From: Paraspadella gotoi
Taxonomy: Eukaryota; Chaetognatha
Assembly (NCBI GenBank): GCA_051294375.1
Contig: CM119267.1
Span: forward strand, 14,563,694-14,627,693
Length of the DNA: 64,000 nt
Direction: 5' to 3'
A program made the translations under genes and the position numbers. Position 1 is the first letter of the stretch. The number at the start of each line of letters is the position of its first letter. The notes under the pieces are model-generated. The model saw only the letters and a program-made list of their open reading frames with translations. It was not told the DNA's origin and searched no databases. Positions 12,224 to 23,100 of the stretch are shown one piece after another.

Positions 12224-13865
12224 ATGACTATCGAAAAACTTCGCGGTCGTATTCGTCGAGGTAGGCAAACTGTCGGCAGGACAACCATCTTGAATCGCGA
12301 CAAATCCTTCCTTGAAAAGCAAAACTTTCCTGCTCGCGGCGAGAATGCCGAGGCGCCGTCGAGTTCTGGCGACGAAGCCAGCGACAATTCCATCACCGAA
12401 GCCACGAATCTTGAAGCCGAAGATTCGACCGAAGACAGCGAACGCCGACGTCTGACCAGCCCCGAGTCCAACGCTAACGAACCCGTCGTCGATCGCGTTC
12501 GTAGCGATGACGACGATGACGATAACGTCGGCGACTTCTACGACGACGTTTCCAAACCGCCGTTGTTGGGCTCCTCAGTCGAGGCTACCGCCCCGCCGTT
12601 AACGGCTTTCGGCGAGGATTTACAATCTAGAGTCACATGGACCCTGCTGCCGTGTCTCCCGTCCGCTCTCGTCCCGTCCCCAAAAAGTCGACGTCAGACG
12701 CATCCCCGTTCGCCTTCGCACGTCCGTCCGCGGCGCAGCTTCGACGAGGTCGTCGAAGACGATGATCTCAAAAACCCTCCCTCCGATGCCTTACCTCGTT
12801 CTTTGGCTCAACGACGAAACCAACAAGAAAAGAACGCGTCCTTATGTAAACCTGCGAAGAAACGTTATTTGAAAAAAGTCGGGCGCCACGCCTCCCGCTA
12901 CCTTTTTTTCGTTTTTAACGTTCTCCTCCTCTTGGCCGGGGGAACCATGGCCGCGGGCGCCTCGTGGGGCCGAAATTACGGCGCCGAGTTCTTCGACCAG
13001 GAGCGTCACGTCAGCGTGTTGGTTGCTAAGGTGGAAAATATTATCGGCTACTGCGTCACTTTCGGGTCCTGCCTCTTCGCCGTCGGTCTTTTCGGGTGTT
13101 TCTCAGGTATGGACGAGAGATGACAAGAAAAAAGAAAAAAATATAGTGAAGTGGCGATAAATACTTAGTGCGCCTGCAGACTAAAACAAAATATACCGAT
13201 AATCGATCACCTCAGGTTGTTGCCGCGACCGTTGCTGCTATCTCCTCTACGTGATATTTTTGGTCGTCTTCATCGTCGTTCAACTGGTCTTCTTCGTCAA
13301 GATCGTTAGCAACGGGGCTTCACACTGGGAGAACTTCCGCGTCCTTTTCACTAAAACCCTGCACAGCAAATACCGCGGCGCCTACCCAAGCGGCGAGCAC
13401 AAAAACGTCTACTCGTTTGTTTTCGACGCCCTCAACATGGCGTTGCGTTGCTGCGGCATCAACAACGTCACCGATTACGATAAGACGAGCGGCGAATGGA
13501 AGGTTAACAAGCTGCAAGAGATCGGCTTCGACTTTTCTCTACCGCCCACTTGTTGCAAGTACAACATCAGCAGCGACTTTCAAAAGTTCACCGTCAAAAA
13601 AGCCCGATGCCTTTTCGAGGCAAACAGAGACAACAGTTGGATGCACAAAGGGTGCTACCAGCGCATCTCAGACCTGGTCGCCGACTACCAGGGCGTCATC
13701 TGCTTCGTCCTTTTCCTGTTCGTGGCGATCGAGGGCGCCTCGGTCGGCCTCGCCGTCGCGGAGACGTTGAGGATCATGCGGAAGGAGAGGATGTCGGAAG
13801 AAGAAGAGATTCACGAGGCGGAGGAAGAAGAGCCGCCCGTTCAGGTCGGCGAAGCAGAGATGTAG
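12224..13865 (+). CDS. Tetraspanin with long acidic N-terminal tail
   Basis: Four-pass membrane scaffold. Exons 12224-13106 and 13216-13865, joined as FS/GCCRDRCCYLLYVIF, give 510 residues. TM1 is around SRYLFFVFNVLLLLAGG, TM2 around YCVTFGSCLFAVGLFGCF, TM3 around YLLYVIFLVVFIVVQLVFF and TM4 around GVICFVLFLFVAIEG. The large extracellular loop has the diagnostic CCG (LRCCGINN), PTCC and further cysteines. Unusually, about 220 mostly charged residues precede TM1, including DDDDDDNVGDFYDD, where tetraspanins normally have 10-40. No alternative ATG lies between this tail and TM1, so the extension seems real. The C-tail is Glu-rich. The subfamily was not resolved. Confidence 0.9.
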
Positions 13866-13944
13866 CTTTAGTAGAACTGCAGATTTGCAGAAACTCTCCA
13901 TAACATAAGTGTTCATAGTCGCAAATGAAGTTTCCTTGATTTTT

Positions 13945-14867
13945 ATCTCGCCAGACGGGTGAAAGCCTGACTTGGGCGAGTTGTTAATTCGTTTCTGCTT
14001 TTTTTGACCGTAGTTGTTGTCACGCTGTTTTACCATAAGAAATAACTCAAGTGTGTAAGGAAGCTAAAAATTTAGATAGGGCTTCTCATCATTGAGGTTT
14101 TTTAAATTGTTATAAACAAATGAGTGTAAGAATATGAAACATGTTTTATCAATAAAATAATTTTTATATATATAGACAAGTTCAGTTCTCCAGCGGCTGT
14201 CCAGTTTCTTTCTATTTCTCTCTTTTTATCGTCGCAATCGCTAAGCGTTTGCGACGATATTGTAACTCTTTTGCGCTCAAGTGTCGTCGTCGTCGTTGTT
14301 ATCGGCGTTCCAAATTATAGATCGCTATTTTTATGATTAAATTTGAATGTATGAAGCTGAAAATTTATATACAGCTTCGCATCATCGATATGCTTAAAAA
14401 TTTTTTTATAATTTTTAATTATATCGTTCTCTCTCGTTATTTTTTTTCATCACAGCTTCTTTTGATTCGAGTTCTTTTTGCAGCGGCTGTCCAGCTTTTA
14501 TCTTTTTCTCTTTCTCTTTTTTTTTCTCTTACTCATATACGCATTTGTTTTTTTTTTTATTTACGATGAATGATTATCATCGCATCAATGAATGAATATC
14601 ATCGGATCAATAAATGACTATCATCGGATCTATCATTTGGTTATCATCGCATCAATATTTGGTTATCATTGCATCAATCATTTGGTTATTAATTATTATA
14701 TTAATTATTATTATATCAATTAATTATTATTAATCAATTACTATTATATTAATCTATCAATTACTATTAATAAATTATTATTACATCAATCAATTACTAT
14801 TACATCAATCAATCAATCTTTTTTTTCGGATTTTTTCATTTTCTTTGATAGTAACGTCTGGCGAGAT
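13945..14867. mobile_element. MITE-like element, TIR ATCTCGCCAGACG, long copy
   Basis: 13-bp perfect TIRs at 13945-13957 and 14855-14867. It shares both ends and the ~22-bp minisatellite (14570-14820) with the 424-bp copy at 2165-2588. Its middle (about 14220-14400: tcgtcgcaatcgc, gcgttccaaattatag, atgaagctgaaaatttata) is shared with the element at 33083-33869, so the element is a mosaic or hosts a second family. Confidence 0.75.
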
Positions 14868-14883
14868 CACTATACTATAAAAT

Positions 14884-15232
14884 TGGTACAACCAATATAA
14901 AAATTATCCATTCATTTAATAAATAAGCTATCTTGCCCCTGACTTTGGACAGGCTTTGGTGTTTTAAGGCCTCCATCACTCTTACAAGATAATGATATAG
15001 CAGGTCCCTGCAAGCTTTCAAACAAGACTCTCTCCCAGTCCCGTTTATTCACTCCCAGAGTACCTGGCTTCCCTATCAATGAAGTGGAAAATATTTCAAA
15101 GAATGTTTCAATTGTATGAAAAGACCACTCCCTTAAGTATTAGATCGGGGAATACTTATTGTACTCCGCACTAGCATCAAAATACAAAGCGCTGAATTTT
15201 ATGAAATTCGTACAACCAATATAAAAATTATA
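14884..15232 (-). repeat. ~330-bp repeat unit flanked by direct repeats
   Basis: The sequence gtacaaccaatataaaaatta occurs at both ends (about 14890-14910 and 15211-15231), enclosing a body with ctgactttggacaggctttgg and aagaccactcccttaagtatt. The same unit occurs on the other strand at 44580-45020 and 60643-60745. Confidence 0.75.
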
Positions 15233-16071
15233 TAAGATTTTTAAATGCACATCTTTAAGACAATAGTAATTATGAGCTATGAATCATGAAAATTGTTGAG
15301 GTGATCAAACGTATTAAAATCCAAAAACACGTCGAAACCATATTAATTTTATAGGTTTAACAAGTTTTAATAATATTCACCAAAAGCATGTCCCAGGGAA
15401 AATATTTTAGAAAACCTGCTGAAAACTGAGCAAAAATGATTCTGCATTAAAATTCGAAAAGGATTTCTCGAATCCTATATTTTTTTTAATTTTTAGTTTT
15501 TAGTAAAGCGATTTTATTTGACTTAGACCTGAAAGTGTTTAAGTAATTTATTTCGTTCATTCCGGGCACAGAATTTACTAGGTTGCTTGATCACGTATTT
15601 GTCGTTTGCACGAATTCGTCGCTGTTCTCCGTTAACTTAATTGAAACTTATTTTTTATTCGCACTTCGAGATGGTGCTTTAGGACCATGTGATAATTTTG
15701 TCTTCGGAGCGACAGTCCGTGCACTTAAATTATAATAACCATAATCATTAATTAAGAGAGAACGTGTTGAGCGATTTTTAAAAAATATTATAATTTAGTT
15801 AATTAAAATTAAAATTCCGCTTCTTTCGATATCCCAAATACTCTCACAATTCAATTCTGATTAGTGGACAGAACATGATATGATTACTTCATACTTCTCA
15901 TAAAATAGATCGATTTTTAAGTCTGGTTTAACTTTTATCCCAATTATTAATTCAGAAAATTAAGTTTTATTTTTAAACGTCCGAATAGTATAATAAGACA
16001 TTACTGAAGTAGCTCGCCATTCATATCCACGAAAACTGGGAATTGGTAAAAAAATTATATATCCTGAACAG

Positions 16072-16698
16072 TAGGGTGGAGTGATGAAAAGATTGAGTGA
16101 TTGAACATTATTTTTTTGCTGCCTATGGACATATATATTAATGAATTTTAAATCCTTTTAAAATTTTTTTTAGCATAACAGTATAGCAAATTCAATTATT
16201 TATGTAGTAATATCCTTATAAAATCGTTAAATTTCAAAATAATTTTTTTTTTATTTTTAAGAACTGATTTGGATTCGCTGTAAAAAACTAAGAAACTTTT
16301 ATAAAATATGTTATAAGATATTTTAATGTATAGATCACAAAAAATGACTAAAACGTTTTAACATATATAAGTTTCTACTACAGAGAATAAAAAAGTCAGG
16401 AATTTCACCTTTTTTTTTATTTAAACATTGAAGATGACAGAATTTTTGATAACATGTTTTATATTTTTGATTCAACTTTTTATAAAGAATCTTAATCTTT
16501 ATTAAAAGTTTTATAAAAATTATTTTTTAAATTTACTATTTTATAAGGATATTACTACAATATATTATATTTTACTATTCTGTTCCCGACATAATATGAA
16601 CAAAATATTTTTTGTACTAGTCAATCATACTATCTCACATCTAAATATCATTGTTCGATCATTCAAATAAATTTTTTGTTCTTGAGTGCTCCACTCTA
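16072..16698 (+). mobile_element. hAT-like MITE, 627 bp
   Basis: It begins TAGGGTGGAG and ends with the imperfect inverted copy CTCCACTCTA. Both flanks carry the same 8-bp target duplication CTGAACAG (16064-16071, 16699-16706). 8-bp duplications and TAG/CAG ends are typical of hAT transposons. No transposase frame is present, so it is non-autonomous. Related copies are at 51843-52194 and 60915-61523. Confidence 0.85.
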
Positions 16699-16706
16699 CT
16701 GAACAG

Positions 16707-17499
16707 GTTAATGATTTTTGTAACTAACAATTCCAAATTACTGGCTGTTATGGTTTTCGGTATCAATTTTGTACGGCGCCTCTTTTTCATATAAAAAATT
16801 TCACCCTTTACAGCTTTTTAGAAAGTGGAGACATTGGCACTCAATTGTTCTAACAATGCCAATAACCTATTACTGTAATATTTGGAAACGTTTCTCGTTG
16901 ATCTCAGCAAAACTGATACCGAAAACAAACAGCCAGTAATGTAAAGAGAATAATGGCCAATAGTAGTTTAATCAATAAGTAAAATTCCGGTTTTGATGGA
17001 TATCTGGGTATTAAAAAAAAACAGTCGTAATTGCCCGGTGCTTTAAAATCCTGCCTCTTCAGCCATCACTTTTGATAACTTTTTAGAAAACTAGTACATA
17101 TAATTTCTTCCCTCTTATTTATTTTTATGAATTTACCACGGATCAGGGATGTTTTTCTGCACGTGATAGATTATGAAAAGCAATGTATGTACATTGGCGG
17201 AAAATGTTTCTAGTCCTTTGTATTTCCTATGTAATAGATACATATAGGATTTTTCGATACCATAAACTTACTTTTTTCCATGATCTCATTTTAATCCTAC
17301 ATTTTAACGTTTTGTTTTTTTTATACACCTTTTGATTACTTAGTAATTTATTTATTAGTACTACCATGCATAAATTTCACTGAATGAATTTGTAGTTTTA
17401 TTTATATTTATTCCTTGTAACGAATGTTTTAGCTCACATCTGACCTGTGCCTCTTTGTCGATGTTTTTTTTTTCAGCGACTCTATTCTGTGACCGAACT
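16707..17499. other. AT-rich spacer before DCAKD
   Basis: No gene, RNA or clear repeat was recognised. The tract ttttttttttcag at about 17464-17476 is a strong splice acceptor upstream of the DCAKD start codon. Confidence 0.45.
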
Positions 17500-18274
17500 A
17501 TGTTTTTGGTCGGATTGACTGGTGGAATTTCTACTGGGAAGTCGACTGTGGCCCGTTTTTTTTCAGATGCGGGTGTTATCGTCATCGATGCTGACGATAT
17601 CGCGCGGCAAATTGTAAACCCGGGATGCAACGTCTGGCATCGGATTCGGGATGAATTTGGCGATGATATTCTCGACGATGACGGGCTCATTGATAGGGAG
17701 AGGTTGGGGCAGGTTCGCAAGCTTGCGACATTTTTTCAGTCGTTGTCAAGCGGTATTCGAACCGAGTACTAATTAAAAAAAAACCGCCACGCAGATCATC
17801 TTTCACTCTGCCGAAAGAAGGCGAGCCCTGAATAGGATCACCCACCCCGAGATCCGAAAACAAATCGCCTGGCAAATATTCGTCTCATTTCTCGCTTTTC
17901 GCCAATTCGTGGTGGTGGACCTCCCACTGCTCTTCGAAGCAGGGACTTTTGTCTCCTTATTCCATACTATTGTGGTTGTCGCCTGTCGTGAAGACATACA
18001 ACTCGACCGATTGATGGAGCGCGATGGTTTGTCCTTCGAAGAGGCCCGTGCGCGGCTTGGTGCCCAAATGCCGTTGACGGAAAAGGTGGCGAGGGCTGAT
18101 GAAGTCGTTTGTAATGATGGAGACTTAGAAGAGACGAGGGAGCAAGTCGAGAGAATTCTGCAACTTCTTCGAAGTTCGTGGGCGCATTGGAAAATACGTT
18201 TGGTTTTATTTTCGACTCTAACGTCGATAATTGCCATTTTTGTCGGCCTGTTTGCGAAACTTTCCTTTGGCTAA
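17500..18274 (+). CDS. DCAKD: Dephospho-CoA kinase domain protein
   Basis: Predicted to phosphorylate dephospho-CoA, the last step of coenzyme A synthesis; the family is membrane-associated, probably mitochondrial. Exons 17500-17712 and 17795-18274 join in phase 0 as RERLGQ/IIFHSAERR and give 230 residues, matching the human length (231). The P-loop GLTGGISTGKST is near the N-terminus, with ITHPEIR, VVVDLPLLFE and AQMPLTEK as in the family. A C-terminal hydrophobic segment (VLFSTLTSIIAIFVGLFA) is a likely membrane anchor, also found in human DCAKD. The start was chosen at MFLVGLTGG after a strong acceptor. SERHL follows after 96 bp. Confidence 0.95.
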
Positions 18275-18370
18275 AATGAATAACGTGATTTATGCGCGAA
18301 AAAAGTTGTGTTACAGATAATATCTATGTTTAGAATTTTATTTTAATTTTGTTGCAGTTACGACTTCATA

Positions 18371-19438
18371 ATGCTGCGTTCGTTTTCTAATTTTCATAAT
18401 CGAGGATTCCCTTTATTTAAATTGTCTTTAGATAAAGGTGTGTCTGTCATTAAAATGGCCGCTTCCTCTTGCTCAAATATAAACATTAATGTTCCTACTC
18501 CCTGGGGTCATCTTTCCACAAAATGTTGGAACATGCCGCAAGAACAAAAAGACCTTGCATCTAAACACCCAGTCGTGTGTTTGCATGGATGGCAAGACAA
18601 TGCAAATACTTGGGATCACTTAATTCCACTCTTGGACAAGAAGCGACCTTTCATCTGCATAGATTTTGCTGGACATGGCTTATCTTCTAATCGTCCTCTA
18701 GGCGCTAGCTATGATGGAGTCATGTATATGGCAGACTTGAAACGTGTCTTGGATTATTTCAGTTTGGAATCCAGAATCACCATAATGGGTCATTCACTTG
18801 GAGGAAATATTTCGTTGCTGTTTTCTGCCACTTTTCCCGAATCAGTTGATAAGTGCATTACGTTGGATGCACCCGCTCCTTTTCCGCGAGATGCCGCAAA
18901 AGCTCCTAAACAACTTGCTTCAGCTATTTTGAAAAACCTTGAATTCGAAAAAAAGGTTCAAATGCCTCCGGCTTACACCTATGATGAAGCCTTGCAACGG
19001 TTTATGACAGGGAGGCAGGAAATGTTAAATGTTGATTCTGCAAAAACCTTGCTTGAAAGAGGCCTACTTAAAATTGAGGGGAATAAGGATGGTCAACCTC
19101 TCTACACATTTGCTAGAGATTTCAGAGTTACTTTACCATCTTTTTTGAGCCTAACCACTGAGCAGTGTTCTGCTTTTGTGGAAAGAGTAGCGTGTGATGT
19201 ACTGTTAATACAATTCAAGGACAACTATTATACTTCTCTTGAAGCTGCCAATGGGAATGAAGAATGGTTTAAAAAAATGGAGCGGCTGAAGGAAATGGTA
19301 TACGCCGTTTACAAAGCAAATTGTAAATCCTTTGATCGTTTCGATGTTGCTGGTCAACATCATACTCACATGGACCATCCAGAAAGAATAAGCGAGTTCT
19401 TAAATCAATATTTGCTAAATAACGAAAGTAAACTCTAA
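18371..19438 (+). CDS. SERHL: Serine hydrolase-like alpha/beta hydrolase (SERHL/kraken type)
   Basis: Alpha/beta hydrolase of the SERHL/SERHL2 group, substrate unknown. Single exon, 355 residues. The oxyanion motif VVCLHGWQDNANTWD, the nucleophile elbow MGHSLGG (Ser at ~142) and a C-terminal HHTHMDHPE carrying the catalytic His are present. FICIDFAGHGLSS is typical of the family. About 28 residues precede a second possible start, MAASS; they are basic and may act as a targeting sequence. Codon use is more AT-rich than adjacent genes. It lies 96 bp after DCAKD and 81 bp before TRAPPC1. Confidence 0.9.
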   Translation: MLRSFSNFHNRGFPLFKLSLDKGVSVIKMAASSCSNININVPTPWGHLSTKCWNMPQEQKDLASKHPVVCLHGWQDNANTWDHLIPLLDKKRPFICIDFAGHGLSSNRPLGASYDGVMYMADLKRVLDYFSLESRITIMGHSLGGNISLLFSATFPESVDKCITLDAPAPFPRDAAKAPKQLASAILKNLEFEKKVQMPPAYTYDEALQRFMTGRQEMLNVDSAKTLLERGLLKIEGNKDGQPLYTFARDFRVTLPSFLSLTTEQCSAFVERVACDVLLIQFKDNYYTSLEAANGNEEWFKKMERLKEMVYAVYKANCKSFDRFDVAGQHHTHMDHPERISEFLNQYLLNNESKL

Positions 19439-19519
19439 ATTATTATGATTTTTAAACATTTTTAAGTGTTGAAATGAAGTTTTCGGTTTTATTGGTTTCT
19501 AGTTTGAGGTTATTTAAAA

Positions 19520-20127
19520 ATGACTATTTACGCTATGTACATTTTTGATCGCGGTGGCTCTTGCATCTATTACAAAGAGTGGACGCGGATCAAAGAAAGT
19601 GGTTTACCACGTGACGAGGAGTTCAAATTGATGTATGGAATGATATTCTCCATTAAATCTTTCGTACAGAGAATGTCTCCCACCGATATGAAAGATGGAT
19701 TTTTAAATTTTAAAACTTCGAAGGTAAAAATGTTTTGAAAGTAGGCTAAATAATTTATTATTTTTTTACCCTCACTCTTTATAGTACAAACTGCATTTGT
19801 TTGAAACTGCCTCTGGCCTGAAGTTTGTGTTACTGACTGACCTTAATGTTGGGAACTTAAAGGATCAGCTGCAAAACGTTTACAGGTAAGGAAGAGAACA
19901 AGTAAAAAATAATATAGAAACTTTGTAAATTTTACTTTTGTTTCAGCTCGATCTATGTGGAATTCGTGGTTAAAAATCCTTTGCAATGCGAGAGAATCCC
20001 CCCGGTGAAACCTTTGCCTAAAAAGAAGGGACAGTCGACACCGGCCCTAGAATCCAGCGCAATTGACAGCGAACTCTTTGATTTCAAACTTGATGAATAT
20101 ATGCGGTCGTTGCCCTTTTTCGTTTGA
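19520..20127 (+). CDS. TRAPPC1: TRAPP complex subunit 1
   Basis: Longin-fold core subunit of the TRAPP Rab-GEF/tethering complexes in ER-Golgi traffic (yeast Bet5). Exons 19520-19723, 19785-19885 and 19947-20127 (introns 61 bp each) give 161 residues (human 145). The N-terminal half, [17 protein letters not shown] and [10 protein letters not shown], and the C-terminal [11 protein letters not shown] and YMRSLPFF are highly conserved. A short Lys/Ser-rich insertion follows the VKNP motif. The stop lies only 42 bp before the PGS1 start, with acceptor gtttttttag between. Confidence 0.96.
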
Positions 20128-20169
20128 TCAATATTTTCATCCATTTCTTTAAGTTGTTTTTTTAGTTAA

Positions 20170-23100
20170 ATGTGTTCGTAAGCACATATAAGAATGCCCT
20201 CGTGGCATAGGTTTTCCCACCCTCACAATGCATCCCCTTATAATGGGAGCGGCAGCCATTAGCATGGTATGCGCCCCTTTCTTGATTCACTGGATCAGGC
20301 GAGCATATTTTATTCGAAATATTTTATTATCCGTGCGTATTATTTATCTTAATTTATAAATTTGGACTTTCAGGTCGAGCCGGTTGAAGAATCGGCTTGT
20401 CACTTTCAAGTACGATTGGGTTCGAACGCCTTCATACTCTTGGTTGTCGGCTCCTGAAGCTGTCGCCCAAGCCAATGTCGGTAGCCATGGTAATTCATTT
20501 TTTGTTGTCATGAATGTCATTGAACATGAGCAAATATCTTTGAAACCCTTCGCACTTTCGTTTCTCGAGGGATTCGCGGGACGACGGGGATCCGTCCTTC
20601 TCGCTATTTCGGTTGGCTCGAAAGTCTTTCGCCAAAATTCCCAATTCAAGGGAATCGGGTCAAGATCCTTACGGAACCTCAGGATTTCTACGACTCGCTC
20701 AAACGTCTTAGCTCAAAGTCCTCTCAGCGTATCGTCTTGGCCTCATTATACCTCGGTAATCTGACCATGCTTGCAAGGAATTTTGAGCTCTGCCAATTTT
20801 TATAAGGCTCTTCTTTGTTCTCAAGGAACTGATTCTTTGGAACAAGAACTGATCAACGTCATTGGCGAAAGAATTAAAAATGAATCTCTGAAAGGGAACT
20901 GTCGGCTTCAGGTAATTTTTCCGATTCGTTTTATCGAATACAGAAGGCTTCATATTATAAAATGTGGTACTATGGCAACAGCCGGGTTGCCTGTGATGCC
21001 CATTGGGATGGGGCATCTCACTGTTGGCTTTGGGGGCTTCCGACCCTCAGTGACGCCTCCAGTCACTGGCGCGGTTACCCTAGGACGGTCTCGCTTTGCC
21101 AACGCAGAGGGAAGTCATCAGGACTGTGGATGGAACACTACGCCTGGGATGGTGTGTTCCCCCTCTGAGCCAATGGATTTGGCTGAAGGATGGTGGACGT
21201 GAGGCAGTGTGAATATACTGGCACAGGATCCCCGGGCCAAGACATCACTCAGGTTCCTCAAACCTGAGAGGTGTCTGACAAGACTGTTACCATAGTGGGA
21301 GAGAGAGCGCGAGTTGTGGGGGCATAGGCGTTTGTTGTAGCGTACCCCAGGGGCATAGGCGTTTGTCGTAGCGTACCCGAAGTCAGCAGGGCATAGGTGT
21401 TTGTCGTAGCGTACCCTGAGAAGGTTGCGTGTTCGATAGTAGGTCTCACCACTTATGGCAACAGCCGGGTTGCCTGTGATGCCCATTGGGATGGGGCATC
21501 TCACTGTTGGCTTTGGGGGCTTCCAACCCTCAGTGACGCCTCCAGTCACTGGCGCGGTTACCCTAGGACGGTCTCGCTTTGCCAACGCAGAGGGAAGTCA
21601 TCAGGACTGTGGATGGAACACTACGCCTGGGATGGTGTGTTCCCCCTCTGAGTCAATGGATTTGGCTGAAGGATGGTGGACGTGAGGCAGTGTGAATATA
21701 CCGCCACAGTACCCCTTTTCTGTTCCCATCAAACTACCCGATCGAATTTAATGAAATTTTATATTTAGTGCTAATGACTATATAAATAGAACTATCTAGG
21801 CAAATTTTGATATTCAACCCCTGACAAGAGATACAGGGCCCTGGGGGTGGACCCCTGGGGGGCCAAAAAATGCTAAAATTTTTGTTTCATTTTTCAAAAT
21901 TTTTTAGTAGCGTTTTAAACACAAGAAAAAAATATTTTAGAACTAAAATTGATAAATTTGCAATAATTAAGCATGGTTGAAGATGCATGGTTCATCGTTC
22001 TACTTCCAATTTTCCCAAATTATTCCAAATCTGACTTTTACTGCTGATGTTCATGAAGCTAAAAATTAAGGTAATGTGGCGGTATATTCACACCGCCTCA
22101 CGTCCACCATCCATCAGCCAAATCCATTGGCTCAGAGGGGGAACACACCATCCCAGGCGTAGTGTTCCATCCACAGTCCTAACGACTTCCCTCTGCGTTG
22201 GCAAAGCGAGACCGTCCTAGGGTAACCGCGCCAGTGACTGGAGGCGTCACTGAGGGTCGGAAGCCCCCAAAGCCAACAGTGAGATGCCCCATCCCAATGG
22301 GCATCACAGGCAACCCGGCTGTTGCCATAGTAAATGAATATTTTTGAGGTAATAAATACGTTTTTGTGGAAGAGTAAAAACGTCTGTGCAACTGTTCTAA
22401 ACAAAAATAATAAAATTTTTTTTTTAAATTTTTGACAATTTTTTGCCCCTATGGGTCCCGGGTCAAATATTGAAATTCGCCTCGATAGTTCTATTTGTAT
22501 TCACATAGGGATCGTTCATTCCAAATTTCAATAAATTTGGTCCAGTAGTTTTCTCGGAACGAGTTCTGGTCACAAAAAAAGGGTACCTCATTTTATAATA
22601 TGAAGCCTTCTGTAATGGTTGGAACGTTTCTTGCAAATTATTTTCGTATTTCGTACGTAGGTTAGCTTCCTTTTGGACATCAGCCGAGGATCTCGCGGAT
22701 CTCGCTCGAGTCGAACGATTCTCCTACCTCTGGTCAAAGAATACCCCGATCGAGTCAAGGTTTGCTCGCGGTTGCCTTTGACGCCTAATTGTCAGATTTG
22801 TCGCGGAGTTTTTTTTAATTAGTTTTTTCATGATGCGGCGCTTCTAGGCTTTCCTCTTTAATTCGCCCGATTTGCGGGGATTGTCGAAAATGGTGCTGCC
22901 CGAGCGAGTCAACGAGGTCATCGGTTTGCAACACATGAAAATCTACATCTTCGACGATTCGTTCATCATTTCAGGTTTTAGTGATCGATTTTTTTTTTAA
23001 TTTTCGCCTTACAATCACCGGATTCTTTCAGGAGCTAATTTGAGTCACTCTTACTTCACTAATCGTCAAGACCGGTACATCCTCTTCGAAGATTGCAAAG

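Larger units (their letters stand above)
20941..22612 (+). mobile_element. Long-TIR element at a TA site, with nested insertions
   Basis: It starts cagaaggcttcatattataa and ends with the inverse, flanked by TA on both sides. The intact relative at 59916-60638 is 723 bp. This copy is enlarged by a TRIM-like element (20971-21708) and a solo repeat (22075-22329). It lies in PGS1 intron 4. No transposase frame. Confidence 0.85.

Noticed and set aside
20531-20569. Alternative PGS1 exon 3 start at 20531
   Set aside because: The phase also fits, but the acceptor has no pyrimidine tract and the intron would be 41 bp; the ctttcgtttctcgag acceptor gives an 80-bp intron like its neighbours.
20962-21685. 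Repeated short frames (such as the one reading [20 protein letters not shown]) in PGS1 intron 4 and elsewhere
   Set aside because: They recur only because the 255-bp terminal repeat recurs; frames differ between copies and end in the repeat, so no gene is supported.
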